A stretch of DNA of 64,000 nucleotides from JAOUEA01 sp963762075 (GCA_963762075.1 CAVXJC010000008.1:248001-312000), one strand, 5' to 3'. Positions 23,755 to 33,624 are shown, numbered from the stretch's first letter. Numbers and translations: made by a program. Notes: a model not told the origin generated them from the letters alone.

Positions 23755-25121
23755 TGGCCCGCCGCGCGCGAACCAGGAGTCGGCGCCACCTCATTCGTTC
23801 CATCGGTTCTGTGATCGTGATCGGGACACTCGTCGGCGCGTGCACCCCCACGGCTGGCGAGCGAGAGGCGGCCTCGACCAGCCCGGCTAACGACTCACCC
23901 TCGGCCACCGAGACTCGGCAGGCCACAGTCGCACCGGAGGGTCCATCGTCCGAACCCACGTCGCTCGAGTTCTCGGGCCAGCGGGTGCAGATGGAGCCTG
24001 CCCCAGGGGGGTCGTTCCGCCTGCGCGGTCTCTACCCATGGAACCCTTCACAGTGCGTACGTCCCGACCGGCCTTCACTCGATGCCCGCTACCCCGGGGC
24101 ACTTTCGATCCGAACGGCCGATGACGGCAGCCTGACCGTGACGGTGACCATCTCGTTCCGCGAGTACCTCGAAGGCATCGCCGAGGTGCCACCGACCTGG
24201 CCGAGGGCCGCGCTCGAAGCGCAGGTCATCGCGGCGCGCAGCTATGTGCTCTCGCGCACCGGCTGGGCCGGCGCCGAAGGCGAGGATCTCGAGGGCACGA
24301 TCTGCGCCACCTCGGATTGCCAGGTCTACGGAGGCATCCCCCACCCTCGCCCACCGGGCATCGAGCGTTGGTATCGGGCCGTGCGCCAGACGAAAGGCCA
24401 GGTGCTGCTGTATCAGGGCAGGCCCGCCGACACCGTCTACTCATCGACATCGAACGGAAGAACCTATGGGAACGAGGATGTGTTCGGCAGCTCGCCGCTG
24501 CCGTACCTGCGTCCTGTGCTCGAGCGTCACGACGGGGCGTCGCCCCTGTCTCGATGGCGGACCGAGCTACCCTTCGGCGACCTCACGACCGTCCTCCGGG
24601 CCGAGGGCTCATGGCCCAGGGGCGTGCGCATCACCTCAGCGGCCGTCGACGGCTCGGCGATACGGTTGAGCGGGGGCGGGGAGACCCGAGCGATCGATGC
24701 GAGCGGACTACGCGACGCCGTGAACACCTGGGCGGCCTGCCTGATCCCCGGCCGGTACCCGAGCGGCGGGTTGCCCGTACCGATCCCGTCCGGATGGTTC
24801 CATGTCTCGTCGGGTTCGCGCGATCTCGTGGTCATCGGACGAGGGTGGGGCCACGGCGTCGGGATGGTGCAATGGGGCGCGTACGGCAAGGCGGCTCGGG
24901 GATGGTCGGCCTCGCGGATCCTCGCCTTCTACTACGGTGGGCTCACGCCTCAGCCGTATCCGGAGCCTGGGTCGCTGCAGGTCGTGGTCGCCACGGGCAT
25001 CCGGTCGTTCACCGTCGACCCGTCGATGGCCGGCGCGACGATCGGCGATCAAGAGCTCGGCACGAGGAAGCTGCACGTCAGCGTCACCGACGGTGAGACC
25101 GTGACGGTCTCGGGTCGATGA
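23754..25121 (+). CDS. SpoIID/LytB-domain lipoprotein (probable lytic transglycosylase)
   Basis: Probable lipid-anchored peptidoglycan-cleaving protein, 455 residues. Lipobox LVGAC ends at about residue 31. The SpoIID domain shows FREYLEGIAEVPPTWPRAAL with the family's catalytic Glu in AEVP, then LEAQVIAARSYVLSR, YSSTSNGRTYG and GRGWGHGVGMVQWGAYGKAA. In sporulating Firmicutes SpoIID trims septal peptidoglycan; in actinobacteria its relatives are taken as general cell-wall lytic enzymes. The ATG at 23754 overlaps the PAP2 stop, so an upstream in-frame start at 23619 is rejected. The M15 gene follows 31 bases later. Confidence 0.9.
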   Translation: MARRARTRSRRHLIRSIGSVIVIGTLVGACTPTAGEREAASTSPANDSPSATETRQATVAPEGPSSEPTSLEFSGQRVQMEPAPGGSFRLRGLYPWNPSQCVRPDRPSLDARYPGALSIRTADDGSLTVTVTISFREYLEGIAEVPPTWPRAALEAQVIAARSYVLSRTGWAGAEGEDLEGTICATSDCQVYGGIPHPRPPGIERWYRAVRQTKGQVLLYQGRPADTVYSSTSNGRTYGNEDVFGSSPLPYLRPVLERHDGASPLSRWRTELPFGDLTTVLRAEGSWPRGVRITSAAVDGSAIRLSGGGETRAIDASGLRDAVNTWAACLIPGRYPSGGLPVPIPSGWFHVSSGSRDLVVIGRGWGHGVGMVQWGAYGKAARGWSASRILAFYYGGLTPQPYPEPGSLQVVVATGIRSFTVDPSMAGATIGDQELGTRKLHVSVTDGETVTVSGR

Positions 25122-25152
25122 GGAGTCCCGCCCGATCCGAAACCGGCGCCTC

Positions 25153-25938
25153 ATGATGCGCCGTCGAAGGGCGGTCTCGCCGGGGGTCGCCGTCGCCCTC
25201 GGGACGATCCTGGGAGTGGCCTGCCGGGCTGCTCCCGCCGCTGAAACGGCCACTCCGTCGCACGCGTCGGCCTCGGCTTCGCCTTCTCCTACACCGGTCC
25301 AGTCTTCTCAGAGCCTGCCGGCTGCATCGCCGACCACGACCGAGCCATCCCCTCGATTCGAGGGCACCGTGTCGCGCATCGGTTCGTCGATGCGCGATCG
25401 CCTGGTCGGAAGGAACTGGCACCCCGGCTGCCCGGTCGGGCTCGACGACCTGCGGCACCTGCAGGTGGGCTACTGGGACTTCGAGGACCGCGTGCGATCG
25501 GGACCGTTGATCGTGCACGAGAAGGTGGCGAGCGACGTGCTGCGGGTGTTCCGCCGGCTCTTCATGGCAGGGTTCCCGATCCACCGGATCGCGCTTCCTC
25601 GGGCATATCGTCCACCTCGACGGATCGACTGGTTCAGTACGATGAACCGCACGGCGGCGTTCAATTGCAGGCCCGCCACCGGCAACACGGCCTCCTTGTC
25701 GCACCACTCCTACGGATGGGCGATCGACATCAACCCGTTGCAGAATCCATACGTCAGGTCCGACGGGTCGGTGCTCCGGCGCGCGGTGAAGCCCTACGTC
25801 GATCGGTCTCTGCGCGAGCCGGGCATGATCCATCCTGCAGGTGTGGTGGTGCGCTCGTTCGCAAGGATCGGCTGGGAATGGGGCGGCGATTGGGTGACGC
25901 TGAAGGACTACATGCACTTCTCACTCACAGGGCGCTGA
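25153..25938 (+). CDS. M15-family peptidase lipoprotein (D-Ala-D-Ala carboxypeptidase type)
   Basis: Exported zinc peptidase of 261 residues. Lipobox LGVAC closes the signal peptide; a Ser/Pro/Thr-rich spacer follows. The zinc and catalytic residues of M15 are visible as SLSHHSYGWAIDINPLQNP (SxHxxGxAxD type) and, at the end, WGGDWVTLKDYMHF with the last zinc His. Such enzymes trim stem peptides of peptidoglycan. Tandem ATG codons start the gene. Its place after PAP2 and SpoIID/LytB supports a cell-wall role. It ends convergently with the GH13 gene, 13 bases apart. Confidence 0.88.
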   Translation: MMRRRRAVSPGVAVALGTILGVACRAAPAAETATPSHASASASPSPTPVQSSQSLPAASPTTTEPSPRFEGTVSRIGSSMRDRLVGRNWHPGCPVGLDDLRHLQVGYWDFEDRVRSGPLIVHEKVASDVLRVFRRLFMAGFPIHRIALPRAYRPPRRIDWFSTMNRTAAFNCRPATGNTASLSHHSYGWAIDINPLQNPYVRSDGSVLRRAVKPYVDRSLREPGMIHPAGVVVRSFARIGWEWGGDWVTLKDYMHFSLTGR

Positions 25939-25951
25939 GGCGGGTCGGTTG

Positions 25952-27529
25952 TCAGCGTTTCGTCGTCGCCACGACGCACCCCCAGGCGGGAAGGATCGCG
26001 CTCGACGTCGACCGTGCCGGTCGGACCCCGTCGGAAGCAAGCAGGATCTCGCTATCGGGCATCGAAACCGTTGCTGGCTCAGGGGAAAGGTTGGCGGCCA
26101 CCGTGGTGCCTGCCCCGCGTCGCCACGCGAGCACATGCTCGGCGCTCTCGAGGAGCACCTGGTCTCCCCTCATCAGATCTTCGTGTCCGGCGCGCAGCTT
26201 GATCGCGTCCCTGCACCACGAGAGCACGGAGCGAGGATCCACTCGCTGCTCGGCGACCGACGTCCGTCCTTGGCCGAATGGCAGCCATGGCTCGACGCCG
26301 GGCTGCGTGAACCCGTGACCGGGTCCAGGCTGCCAGATCATCGGAGTCCGACCGCCATCACGTGTGCTGCCCCCGCCGCCAGACCCTTCGTCGAGGCGTT
26401 GCGACGGCGCGATCTCCACGTCTTCGAGACCGATCTCGTCGCCGGCGTAAAGCACAGGAGTTCCGCGTAGGAACAGGAGCACGAACAGGGCGCACCTCGC
26501 CCGGGCATGGTCGCCCGAGGCCCATCGTGAGGCCAGACGCCCGATGTCGTGGTTCGACGCGGTCCACAGGGGCCATGCGTCGGCACCGAGTGCTCGCTCG
26601 GTGGCCTCGACGATCTCGCGGAGCGGCGCGGCCTCGAAGGGCGCAGTCGCGAATGCGAAGTTGAACGCGAGATGGACCTCATCACCTTCGCCGTAGTAGC
26701 GGGCGAGGTCGGGCAGGTCTCGCGCCCACGTCTCGCCGATCATCACGCGAGGAGGGTCATACCCGTCGGCGATCGCCCGCCAGCGGCGGAGCACGTCATG
26801 CACCTCGGGACGATGCATGCTGTAGACGGATCGGGGTCCCTGGGTCATGCCATCGGCTTCCCCGTGCCGGGGATCGTCCCGCAGCAGCTGGTCCTTCACG
26901 ATCGCGTGGGCAACGTCGATCCGGAAACCGGCGATGCCCCGATCGAACCAGGCTCGCACGATGCCGTCGAAGGCATCTCGCACATCGTTGTTCCACCAGT
27001 TCAGATCCGGCTGCTCGGACAGGAAATTGTGCAGGTAGTACTGGCCCGAGGCAGGATCGAGGGTCCATGCCGGGCCCCCGAAGACGCTGAGCCAGTTGTT
27101 GGGCGGCCCTCCATCGGGCGCCGGGTCGGCCCAGACATACCAGTTCCGATGCTTGGCATCGCGGCTGCGGCGGGCGTCGACGAACCACGGGTGGCGATCG
27201 CTCGTGTGGTTCGGAACGAGGTCGAGCATCACGCGGATGCCGCGTGCCGACGCCGCGGCGATGAGGCCCTCGAGCGCCTCGAGACCACCGAGCTCCGCAG
27301 CGACGCCCGTGTAGTCCGACACGTCGTAGCCCCAGTCCCGGTTCGGACTGGGATGCACGGGGTTCAGCCAGACACCGTCGATCCCGAGCCACGCGAGATG
27401 GTCCAGGCGGCGCTCGACCCCCGCGAGGTCGCCCACGCCGTCTGCGTCAGAGTCCTGGAACGACCGCGGGTACACCTGATACAGGACCCCGTGCTTCCAC
27501 CAGACCCGCTCCTCGGCACGGAAGACCAT
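25952..27529 (-). CDS. GH13 alpha-glucosidase (oligo-1,6-glucosidase/trehalose synthase-like)
   Basis: Cytoplasmic alpha-amylase-family enzyme of 525 residues acting on alpha-glucosides. The opening WWKHGVLYQVYPRSFQDSD and LGIDGVWLNPVHPSPNRDWG are typical of the oligosaccharide-hydrolase branch of GH13. Catalytic residues are present: nucleophile Asp in GFRIDVAH, acid/base Glu in MIGETW and the third Asp in ASNHD. The C-terminal beta domain is short. The ATG at 27529 is preferred over 27571 because the family begins at WWKHGVLYQVYP. It may act on sugar taken in by the ABC system at 33.6-38.4 kb, though the genes are not linked. Confidence 0.92.
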   Translation of the reverse strand: MVFRAEERVWWKHGVLYQVYPRSFQDSDADGVGDLAGVERRLDHLAWLGIDGVWLNPVHPSPNRDWGYDVSDYTGVAAELGGLEALEGLIAAASARGIRVMLDLVPNHTSDRHPWFVDARRSRDAKHRNWYVWADPAPDGGPPNNWLSVFGGPAWTLDPASGQYYLHNFLSEQPDLNWWNNDVRDAFDGIVRAWFDRGIAGFRIDVAHAIVKDQLLRDDPRHGEADGMTQGPRSVYSMHRPEVHDVLRRWRAIADGYDPPRVMIGETWARDLPDLARYYGEGDEVHLAFNFAFATAPFEAAPLREIVEATERALGADAWPLWTASNHDIGRLASRWASGDHARARCALFVLLFLRGTPVLYAGDEIGLEDVEIAPSQRLDEGSGGGGSTRDGGRTPMIWQPGPGHGFTQPGVEPWLPFGQGRTSVAEQRVDPRSVLSWCRDAIKLRAGHEDLMRGDQVLLESAEHVLAWRRGAGTTVAANLSPEPATVSMPDSEILLASDGVRPARSTSSAILPAWGCVVATTKR

Positions 27530-27638
27530 AGCTCCGGCTCTTACCCAGCGAGATCCGCCCGGAACCCGCACCCTGGTCGTGGCATGATGCGAGTGGTCGA
27601 GGAGAGCCGGCTCCTCGGATCGCGAAGGGAGGGTCCTC

Positions 27639-28232
27639 GTGCCCAGGATCTACTCGGTTCGTCCGACCTTGAGTCTGAAGGGACGCCGCTCCCAGGGCAT
27701 CAGGGGGTTCACCGGCAAGCCGTTCCATCCGCCGCTCACCGATTTCCCGATCGTCTGCTACTCGCTGGCGGCGCTGTTCGACGTGATCTCCTACTTCGCC
27801 GATCCTTCCGACGCGAAGTCGCAAGACTTCTTCGCTGCTGCCACGTTCGTGATGGTTGCCGGCTACATCGTGAGCATCGGGGCGGCGATCACGGGGTTCT
27901 TCGACTGGTGGAAGGGCATCCCGCGCGACCGGTCGGGCCCCATCGGACGAGCGAAGCACACGCAGGTCTGGCGCACGGTCAATTGGCACGCGACGGTCAT
28001 GCTCACGGTCACGGCGCTCACGCTCGTCGACCTCATCCTGCGCGTGCCGAATTTCGAGGAGGCTCAGACGCAGTTCGCCTGGCTCGTCCTGTCCGTGGCG
28101 TCTGCCGTGTTGGTGCTCTTCGGCGCGGCCTACGGCGGCACGCTCGTCTTCGAGTACGGGTTCAACGTCGAGAACCTGGACGAAGCCTGGAAGGAGTCCG
28201 AAGACGATCACATCCGTCCCGAACGACGCTAA
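27639..28232 (+). CDS. DUF2231 membrane protein
   Basis: Integral membrane protein of 197 residues with about four helices. The start of the domain, GKPFHPPLTDFPIVCYSLAA, carries the conserved HP and D residues, and FFDWWKGIPRD and HWHATVM-like WHATVMLTVTALTLVDLIL are also recognisable. Function unknown; some relatives are taken as quinone- or heme-associated membrane proteins, but this is not established. The GTG at 27639 has a strong GGGAGGG seven bases upstream. Its TAA overlaps the stop of the convergent exporter gene by three bases. Confidence 0.85.
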   Translation: MPRIYSVRPTLSLKGRRSQGIRGFTGKPFHPPLTDFPIVCYSLAALFDVISYFADPSDAKSQDFFAAATFVMVAGYIVSIGAAITGFFDWWKGIPRDRSGPIGRAKHTQVWRTVNWHATVMLTVTALTLVDLILRVPNFEEAQTQFAWLVLSVASAVLVLFGAAYGGTLVFEYGFNVENLDEAWKESEDDHIRPERR

Positions 28233-29946
28233 GTATCGCGCGCGGGACCGGTCTTCTCCCGTGGCGGATGCTCGGCGCCTCCGAAGGACTCCGGAGACCC
28301 CCGCACCGGACCGCCGGCGCCCACGCCCTCACCCGGCGGCTGCTCGCCACCCGGCCCGGCGTGGCGGCCTTCGGCTCCCGGGTTCCTGATGCCCACGGCG
28401 TTGATCGCGGCGCCGACGAGCAGGAGGCCCGCGGAGACCAGCATCGCGAGATGGAAGGCGTCGGTCGAGGCGGATCTCGCCGCGGCGCGGACGTCGGCGG
28501 CCACGTCGTCGGACGGTTCATTGAGCGGCGACACGTCAGCCCGGAACGAGCTCGAATCGACGTCGGCGCCGGGCACCTGCCGCTCGATCGATGAGTAGAA
28601 GCTTGACGCGACCGCCACGAAGATCACCGCCGTCACGAGCGGCGAGCCCACGCGCGAGATCGCGTTGTTGATCGCCGAGGCGACGCCGGCATTGCTCGCG
28701 GGCACCGACGTCATGAGCGCGGTCGTGAGGGGCGCGACCATCATCATCAGTCCGGTGCCGAAGACAACGAGCGCCGGGAACAGGTCGATGAAGTAGTCGG
28801 TCGGCGGCAGGATCGAGCGACCCTGCCCGCCCCCGAGGACCCACGGCTCGCTGTCGACGGGATGCGCGCGAACCAGAGCAGGCCGAGCGCCATGATCGCC
28901 GGGACCGAGCGCCATGAACAGCCGAGGGCCGTAGCGCGCGGCGAGCTTGCCGAACCGGGTCGAGAACACGACCAGGAACAGCGTCGCCGGGAAGCCCGCG
29001 ATGCCGGCCGCCTGCTCGTTGTAGCCGAGCGTGCCGATCAGGAAGATGCCCTGGAACGTCAGCGAGACGTAGAGCGCACCGTAGATCACGAGCGTCGAGA
29101 GGTTCGTGACCGTGAAGTTCCGCGATCGGAACAGACGAGGCGGCACGAGCGGATCGCGGCGACGCAGCATCATGAACGGGAACGCCACCGCGGCGATGGC
29201 GCCGACGACGAGGCTTCCGATCGCCAACGGCTCGCCCCAGCCCTGCTGCTGCCCGCGGATCGTGCCGAAGGCCAGCCCGCCGACCGCGAGCACGATCACG
29301 ACCGAGCCGAGCCAGTCGAAGTGTCCGGTGGCGTCCGGTCGCGCGACTCGGGCACGTAGCGAACCGTGGCGAGGTAGGCGACGGCCAGCAGCGGCAGGTT
29401 CATGAGGAACGCCATGCGCCACGAGATCGTGTTGACGAGCATCCCGCCCACGAACGGTCCGAGGATCGTCGTGGCCGCCGAAGCGCCCGCCCACACGCCG
29501 AACGCGCGGCCGCGTTCCTCACCCTCGAAGCTCGCGGTGATGATCGAGAGCGACCCCGGCACCACGAGCGCGCCGGCCGCCCCCTGCAGCACACGAGCCG
29601 CGATCAGGATCTCCATCGACGGCGCGATGCCGCACAGCAGCGACGTCACGGCGAATCCGACCAGGCCGAGCGAGAACATCTTGCGCCGTCCGTGGAAGTC
29701 GGTGAGCGCGCCCGCCAGGATCAGCAACGCGCTCAGCGTCACGAAGTAGCCGTAGGCGACGTAGGACTGCGCCTCGAGCGTGCCGAACAGGTCGGACGCG
29801 AGCTCCTCGCCGATGCGGGGCAGGGCCAGGTTCACGACCGATGTGTCGAGGAAGACGATCGCGGAACCGAGGACGACGGCGATCATCGTCCACCGCTTCT
29901 GCACCGGCGTCATCCGGATGTCGTCGGCGAGCGGTTCGGCACTCAC
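28229..29946 (-). pseudogene. DHA2-type (EmrB/QacA) drug exporter, interrupted by frameshifts
   Basis: Fourteen-helix MFS exporter by family. The first part (GTG at 29946) shows GSAIVFLDTSVVNLALPRIG, GALTDFHGRRKMF and RVLQGAAGALVVPG. Near 29336 the frame breaks inside a C run: VPESRD should continue as PDATGHFDWLG, one frame over. A second pair of compensating shifts at about 28900 and 28860 scrambles some 13 residues that read IMALGLLWFARIP in the other frame. All lie in short G/C runs. Without them the gene would be full length. The GTG overlaps the stop of the NTF2-like gene by four bases. Confidence 0.8.
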
Positions 29947-30332
29947 CGCGGCATCCGCCGGACCCACTGGGCGCGCCACTGCGGCGCGTCGAACGGCTGG
30001 GCGAAGTAATCGGTCTCCTTGACGACCTTGCCCTCGCGGATCTCCATGATGCTCACGCCTTGGTAGATGCTGCCGTCCGCATACTCGAGCTCGACTTCGA
30101 GCACGGCGATGTCGCCGGAGGCCGACGATCGGCGAAAGCGCATCGAGGGCAGGCCGCCCGGGAAGTTGCGGTTGACGGCGAGCGCGTCATCGGGGCCCTC
30201 GATCCGCTCACCTGACTGCGGCCACTCCTGGACGTACTCGTCATGCATGAGCTCTCGTGCCCCGTCCCACGCCTTCGCGCTGAGCCTTTGCCAGAGCTCC
30301 TCGGCGATCGTCACGGCCTGTTGGTCCGCCAT
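29943..30332 (-). CDS. NTF2-like/SnoaL-like protein
   Basis: Small cytoplasmic alpha+beta-barrel protein of 129 residues. The pattern LWQRLSAKAWDGARELMHDEYVQEWP, then MRFRRSSASGDIAVLEVELEY and YQGVSIMEIREGKVVKETDYF is that of the nuclear transport factor 2/SnoaL-like superfamily, whose members bind or isomerise small ligands. The pocket residues do not identify a ligand. Ribosome site AGGGAGAAGGGGG lies upstream of the ATG. Its stop overlaps the exporter's GTG (GTGA), so the two are translationally coupled and may handle the same compound. Confidence 0.82.
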   Translation of the reverse strand: MADQQAVTIAEELWQRLSAKAWDGARELMHDEYVQEWPQSGERIEGPDDALAVNRNFPGGLPSMRFRRSSASGDIAVLEVELEYADGSIYQGVSIMEIREGKVVKETDYFAQPFDAPQWRAQWVRRMPR

Positions 30333-30366
30333 CGCTGCCCCCTTCTCCCTCGCACCCTCCCTGGGA

Positions 30367-31437
30367 TCAGCCGGTCGTCAGGCGGTAGATGGCCCCGAAA
30401 TCGTTGAAATAGATCGAGCCGTCGGCGCCCACTTCGAGGCCGAGCACGCCCTGTGGGTGATCGTAGAGCGGCGACTCGTCGGTCACGCGAAGACGATCGG
30501 TCGTGAGCGTGAGCGCGTGGATCGTTCCCTGGTTGAAATCTCCGAGGAGCAGCTCGCCCTCGACCTCCGAACCCAGCCCGCAGCCCGAGCAGAAGGCGGC
30601 TCCTGTCGGGCCGATCGTGCCCGGCCAGTACCACTTCGGCATGACGACGTTCGGTCCGTCCAGATTCGTGTTGCGCGGGGGAAGCGGCGGGGTGGCGCAC
30701 GTGGCCGACGGGCCCCACCCGTAGTTGCGACCCTTCAGCGTCCGGAGCACCTCGTCGTTGCACTCCGGTCCGTTCTCCGACATCCACACGAGGCCCGTCG
30801 CCGGGTCGAAGTCGAAACCGAAGACGTTCCTCAGCCCGTAGGCGTACACACGGCTTCCATTGAACGGATTGCCCGCGGGCACCCCGCCGCCGGCGGTCAT
30901 CCTGAGGAGCTTGCCGGCAAGGGAACCGACCTTCTGAGCATCGGCGGGGCGGTCCTCGTCACCGATCGTGAGCCAGAGCTTGCCGTCAGGCCCGAAGAGG
31001 AGCCTCGCCCCATGATGATCGGTGCCGCTCGCCACCGAGAGCAGCGATGTGAACGAGACTCCGACGTCGCCGTCGGTGCTGATTCGGAAGAGCTGATCCT
31101 TCACGCCGGTCGAGCTTGTCCGCTTGCCGAACACGTAGATGTACGGCACGGCCGGATACTGCGGGTGCAACGTGATCGCGAACTGGGCTGGCGAAGGAAG
31201 ATCGATGATGAGGGAATCGGAGCCATCGTCCGGATCGAAGAGCCGCACCTCACCGGTGGTTCGTTCCACGTAGTAGAAGCGTCCGCCCTGACCGATCGTG
31301 AACGCGGTGACGGCCTCGAGTCCGGTCGCGATCGGCTCCGCGACGATCGGCGGCCCGATGCCCGCCACGGCAGGTCCCGGGAGCGCCGAGGAGGACAGGA
31401 CGGTCAAGGCCAACACGATCATGGTCCGACGACACAT
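30367..31437 (-). CDS. Exported PQQ-dependent sugar dehydrogenase-like protein
   Basis: Secreted beta-propeller of the glucose/sorbosone (aldose sugar) dehydrogenase family, 356 residues. A signal peptide ends at PAVA (about residue 25). Family landmarks are FYYVERTTGEVRLFD, DHHGARLLFGPDGKLWLTIGDED with the active-site His, YAYGLRNVFGFDFDPATGLVW, and NGPECNDEVLR. Members oxidise aldoses using bound pyrroloquinoline quinone, but some bind no cofactor, so the activity is inferred. ATG at 31437 is used; 31422 is possible. A -10 TAGGGT lies nine bases upstream. Confidence 0.87.
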   Translation of the reverse strand: MCRRTMIVLALTVLSSSALPGPAVAGIGPPIVAEPIATGLEAVTAFTIGQGGRFYYVERTTGEVRLFDPDDGSDSLIIDLPSPAQFAITLHPQYPAVPYIYVFGKRTSSTGVKDQLFRISTDGDVGVSFTSLLSVASGTDHHGARLLFGPDGKLWLTIGDEDRPADAQKVGSLAGKLLRMTAGGGVPAGNPFNGSRVYAYGLRNVFGFDFDPATGLVWMSENGPECNDEVLRTLKGRNYGWGPSATCATPPLPPRNTNLDGPNVVMPKWYWPGTIGPTGAAFCSGCGLGSEVEGELLLGDFNQGTIHALTLTTDRLRVTDESPLYDHPQGVLGLEVGADGSIYFNDFGAIYRLTTG

Positions 31438-31446
31438 CGACCTGCC

Positions 31447-31452
31447 ACCCTA
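31447..31452 (-). promoter_or_regulatory. Candidate -10 box TAGGGT for the sugar dehydrogenase gene
   Basis: TAGGGT on the minus strand, nine bases before the ATG at 31437, matching the spacing at purA and at 15649. Confidence 0.4.
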
Positions 31453-31509
31453 GTCGAGAGGCCAACCCTTCCGCACGCCGCCAAGGACGGTCACAATCGA
31501 CCCGAGGGG

Positions 31510-33597
31510 ATGCCGTTGAGCGCTCGAGGAGCAGCGTGGCTCGCATGGTCGATGTGCGGGGTCGCCGCGGCGGCGATCGTGGGCACCGTGACCATCGATG
31601 CGGTCGCCTCCTCGTTGGTTGTCTTCAGCCTCCTGGGGCTTCCGGCGGTGCTGGCGTTCTCCGTCGTCGGAGCCCTGATCGCCACGCGCCGACCGGACAA
31701 CGCCGTCGGCTGGATCCTCTGCACGGCCGGCCTGTGCTTCGCGCTCGCATCCCTCGCCGGTGAGTACTCCGAGTACGCCTTGATCACCGAGCCCGGATCA
31801 TTGCCGGGCGGCGACGTGATGGCCTGGCTCGGGTCGTGGATCTGGCCTCCTGCCATCATCCTCGTGTTCACGTACCTGCTCCTGCTCTTCCCCGATGGCC
31901 GGCTCCCTTCGCGACGGTGGCGGCCCGTCGCGTGGCTCGGCGCGGTGGCCATCGTGATGACGGTGATCCCGGTCGCCATCACGGCTTGGCCAATGCGAGG
32001 CCCGATCCTCACGAACATCGGCGACGACGCCCCGGCGGGGGCAACCGACGCCTTCACGCTCGCGTTCAACATCCAGGTCGCCGGCGTCCTGCTCATGTTC
32101 CTGCTCGGGATCGCCTCGGCCGCCTCGCTCGTCATCCGGTTCCGGCGCGCGACGGGAGACGAGCGAGCGCAGCTCAAGTGGTTCGCCTATGCCGGGTCGT
32201 TCCTCGTGGCGGCCGTCATCGCGAGCAGCCCGCTGTTCAACGAGTTCGGCGCGAGCGTCCTTCCGAGCATCGGGCTCTTGATGGTCCCGGTCGCGGTCGG
32301 CATCGCGATGTTCAGATACCGCCTCTACGACATCGACGTCGTCATCAACAAGACCGTCGTCGTCGCGGTGCTCGCCGTGTTCGTGACTGCCGTGTACCTC
32401 GCGATCGTGGTCGGCATCGGTGCGGCGATCGGCACCAGCGGGGAACCGAACCTTCTCCTCTCGATCGCGGCAACGGCGATCGTCGCCCTCGCGTTCCAAC
32501 CCTTGCGCGAGCGAGCGAGACGTCTGGCCGATCGCGTCGTCTACGGGAAGCGAGCGACCCCGTACGAGGTGCTTTCCGACTTCTCGGAGCGAATGGCCGG
32601 CGCCTATTCCACCGACGACGTGCTCCCACGCATGGCCCGCATCCTCGGCGAGGGAACGGGGGCGACGCGGACCGAGGTGTGGCTGCGCGTCGGCGACCGA
32701 CTGCAGCTCGCCGCGTCGTGGCCGGAGGTGACGGGGCCAGAGACGACGTCGGTCCCTCTGCCCGACGGTGAGCTGCCGGCCTTCCCCGATGTGGATCGAT
32801 GCGTCCCGGTCCTCCATCAGTCCGAACTGCTCGGTGCGCTCACCTTGACAAAGCCGCCGAGTGAGCCGGTCACACCGGCTGAGGAGAAGCTGCTGTCCGA
32901 CCTCGCGTCGCAGGCCGCATTGATGCTGCGGAACGTGCGGCTCACGGCCGAGCTCCAGGTTCGGCTCGTTGACCTGCGAGCGTCCCGCCAGCGTCTGGTG
33001 GCAGCGCAAGACGAGGAGCGGAGGAAGATCGAGCGGAACATCCACGACGGCGCACAGCAGCAGCTCGTCGCGCTGGCCGTGAAGCTGAGGCTCGCGGAGA
33101 ACGCTGCGAAGAGCGAGGAAGCCGCGAAGACCGGTGCGATGCTCAACGGCTTACAGGTCGACGCCACGGAAGCGCTCGAGAACCTGCGCGATCTCGCGCG
33201 CGGGATCTACCCGCCGCTGCTCGCCGACAAGGGCCTGGCAGCAGCCCTCGACGCGCAGGCGCGGAAGGCGACGATGCCGACCCTGGTCGGCTCCGAGGGG
33301 ATCGCGCGCTACCCCAAGGAGATCGAGGCAGCCGTCTACTTCTGCTCCCTCGAGGCGCTGCAGAACATCGGCAAGTACGCCCATGCCTCCTCGGCAAGCA
33401 TCAGGCTCGCCGAGGAAGACGGACACCTGATCTTCGAGGTGACCGACGACGGCATCGGCTTCGACCCCGCCACGACCGGCCACGGAAGCGGCCTTCAAGG
33501 CATGGTCGACCGGCTCGACGCGATCGACGGAACCCTCGAGGTGCGCTCGGCGCCGGGCGAGGGAGCGACCGTCACCGGCCGCATCCCGCTCGCCTGA
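31510..33597 (+). CDS. Orphan NarL-type (HisKA_3) membrane sensor histidine kinase
   Basis: Sensor kinase of 695 residues. About eight membrane helices occupy residues 10-300; then a linker (DRVVYGKRATPYEVLSDFSERM), a GAF-like domain (about 350-470), a coiled coil, and the kinase core. The phosphoacceptor helix reads ERRKIERNIHDGAQQQLVAL, typical of the HisKA_3 group, and the ATPase ends in VTDDGIGFDPATTGHGSGLQGM. No NarL-type response regulator lies next to it, so its partner is elsewhere. The ATG at 31510 was chosen because the hydrophobic N terminus starts there; the frame stays open far upstream by chance. Confidence 0.88.
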   Translation: MPLSARGAAWLAWSMCGVAAAAIVGTVTIDAVASSLVVFSLLGLPAVLAFSVVGALIATRRPDNAVGWILCTAGLCFALASLAGEYSEYALITEPGSLPGGDVMAWLGSWIWPPAIILVFTYLLLLFPDGRLPSRRWRPVAWLGAVAIVMTVIPVAITAWPMRGPILTNIGDDAPAGATDAFTLAFNIQVAGVLLMFLLGIASAASLVIRFRRATGDERAQLKWFAYAGSFLVAAVIASSPLFNEFGASVLPSIGLLMVPVAVGIAMFRYRLYDIDVVINKTVVVAVLAVFVTAVYLAIVVGIGAAIGTSGEPNLLLSIAATAIVALAFQPLRERARRLADRVVYGKRATPYEVLSDFSERMAGAYSTDDVLPRMARILGEGTGATRTEVWLRVGDRLQLAASWPEVTGPETTSVPLPDGELPAFPDVDRCVPVLHQSELLGALTLTKPPSEPVTPAEEKLLSDLASQAALMLRNVRLTAELQVRLVDLRASRQRLVAAQDEERRKIERNIHDGAQQQLVALAVKLRLAENAAKSEEAAKTGAMLNGLQVDATEALENLRDLARGIYPPLLADKGLAAALDAQARKATMPTLVGSEGIARYPKEIEAAVYFCSLEALQNIGKYAHASSASIRLAEEDGHLIFEVTDDGIGFDPATTGHGSGLQGMVDRLDAIDGTLEVRSAPGEGATVTGRIPLA

Positions 33598-33624
33598 CTC
33601 GAAGCCGGTGTCGGTGCCGCGGCG

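Noticed and set aside
25952..27529. The GH13 enzyme as a member of the sugar ABC operon
   Set aside because: About 6 kb and several unrelated genes on both strands separate them; only a functional link through substrate is possible.
29296..29494. Treating the two exporter frames as two separate overlapping genes
   Set aside because: The first ends mid-transporter after six helices and the second continues exactly where it stops, so one interrupted gene explains both.
30067..31509. An in-frame extension giving the histidine kinase 481 more residues upstream
   Set aside because: It lies antisense to the NTF2-like and sugar dehydrogenase genes, has no domain, and the kinase's membrane domain starts cleanly at 31510.
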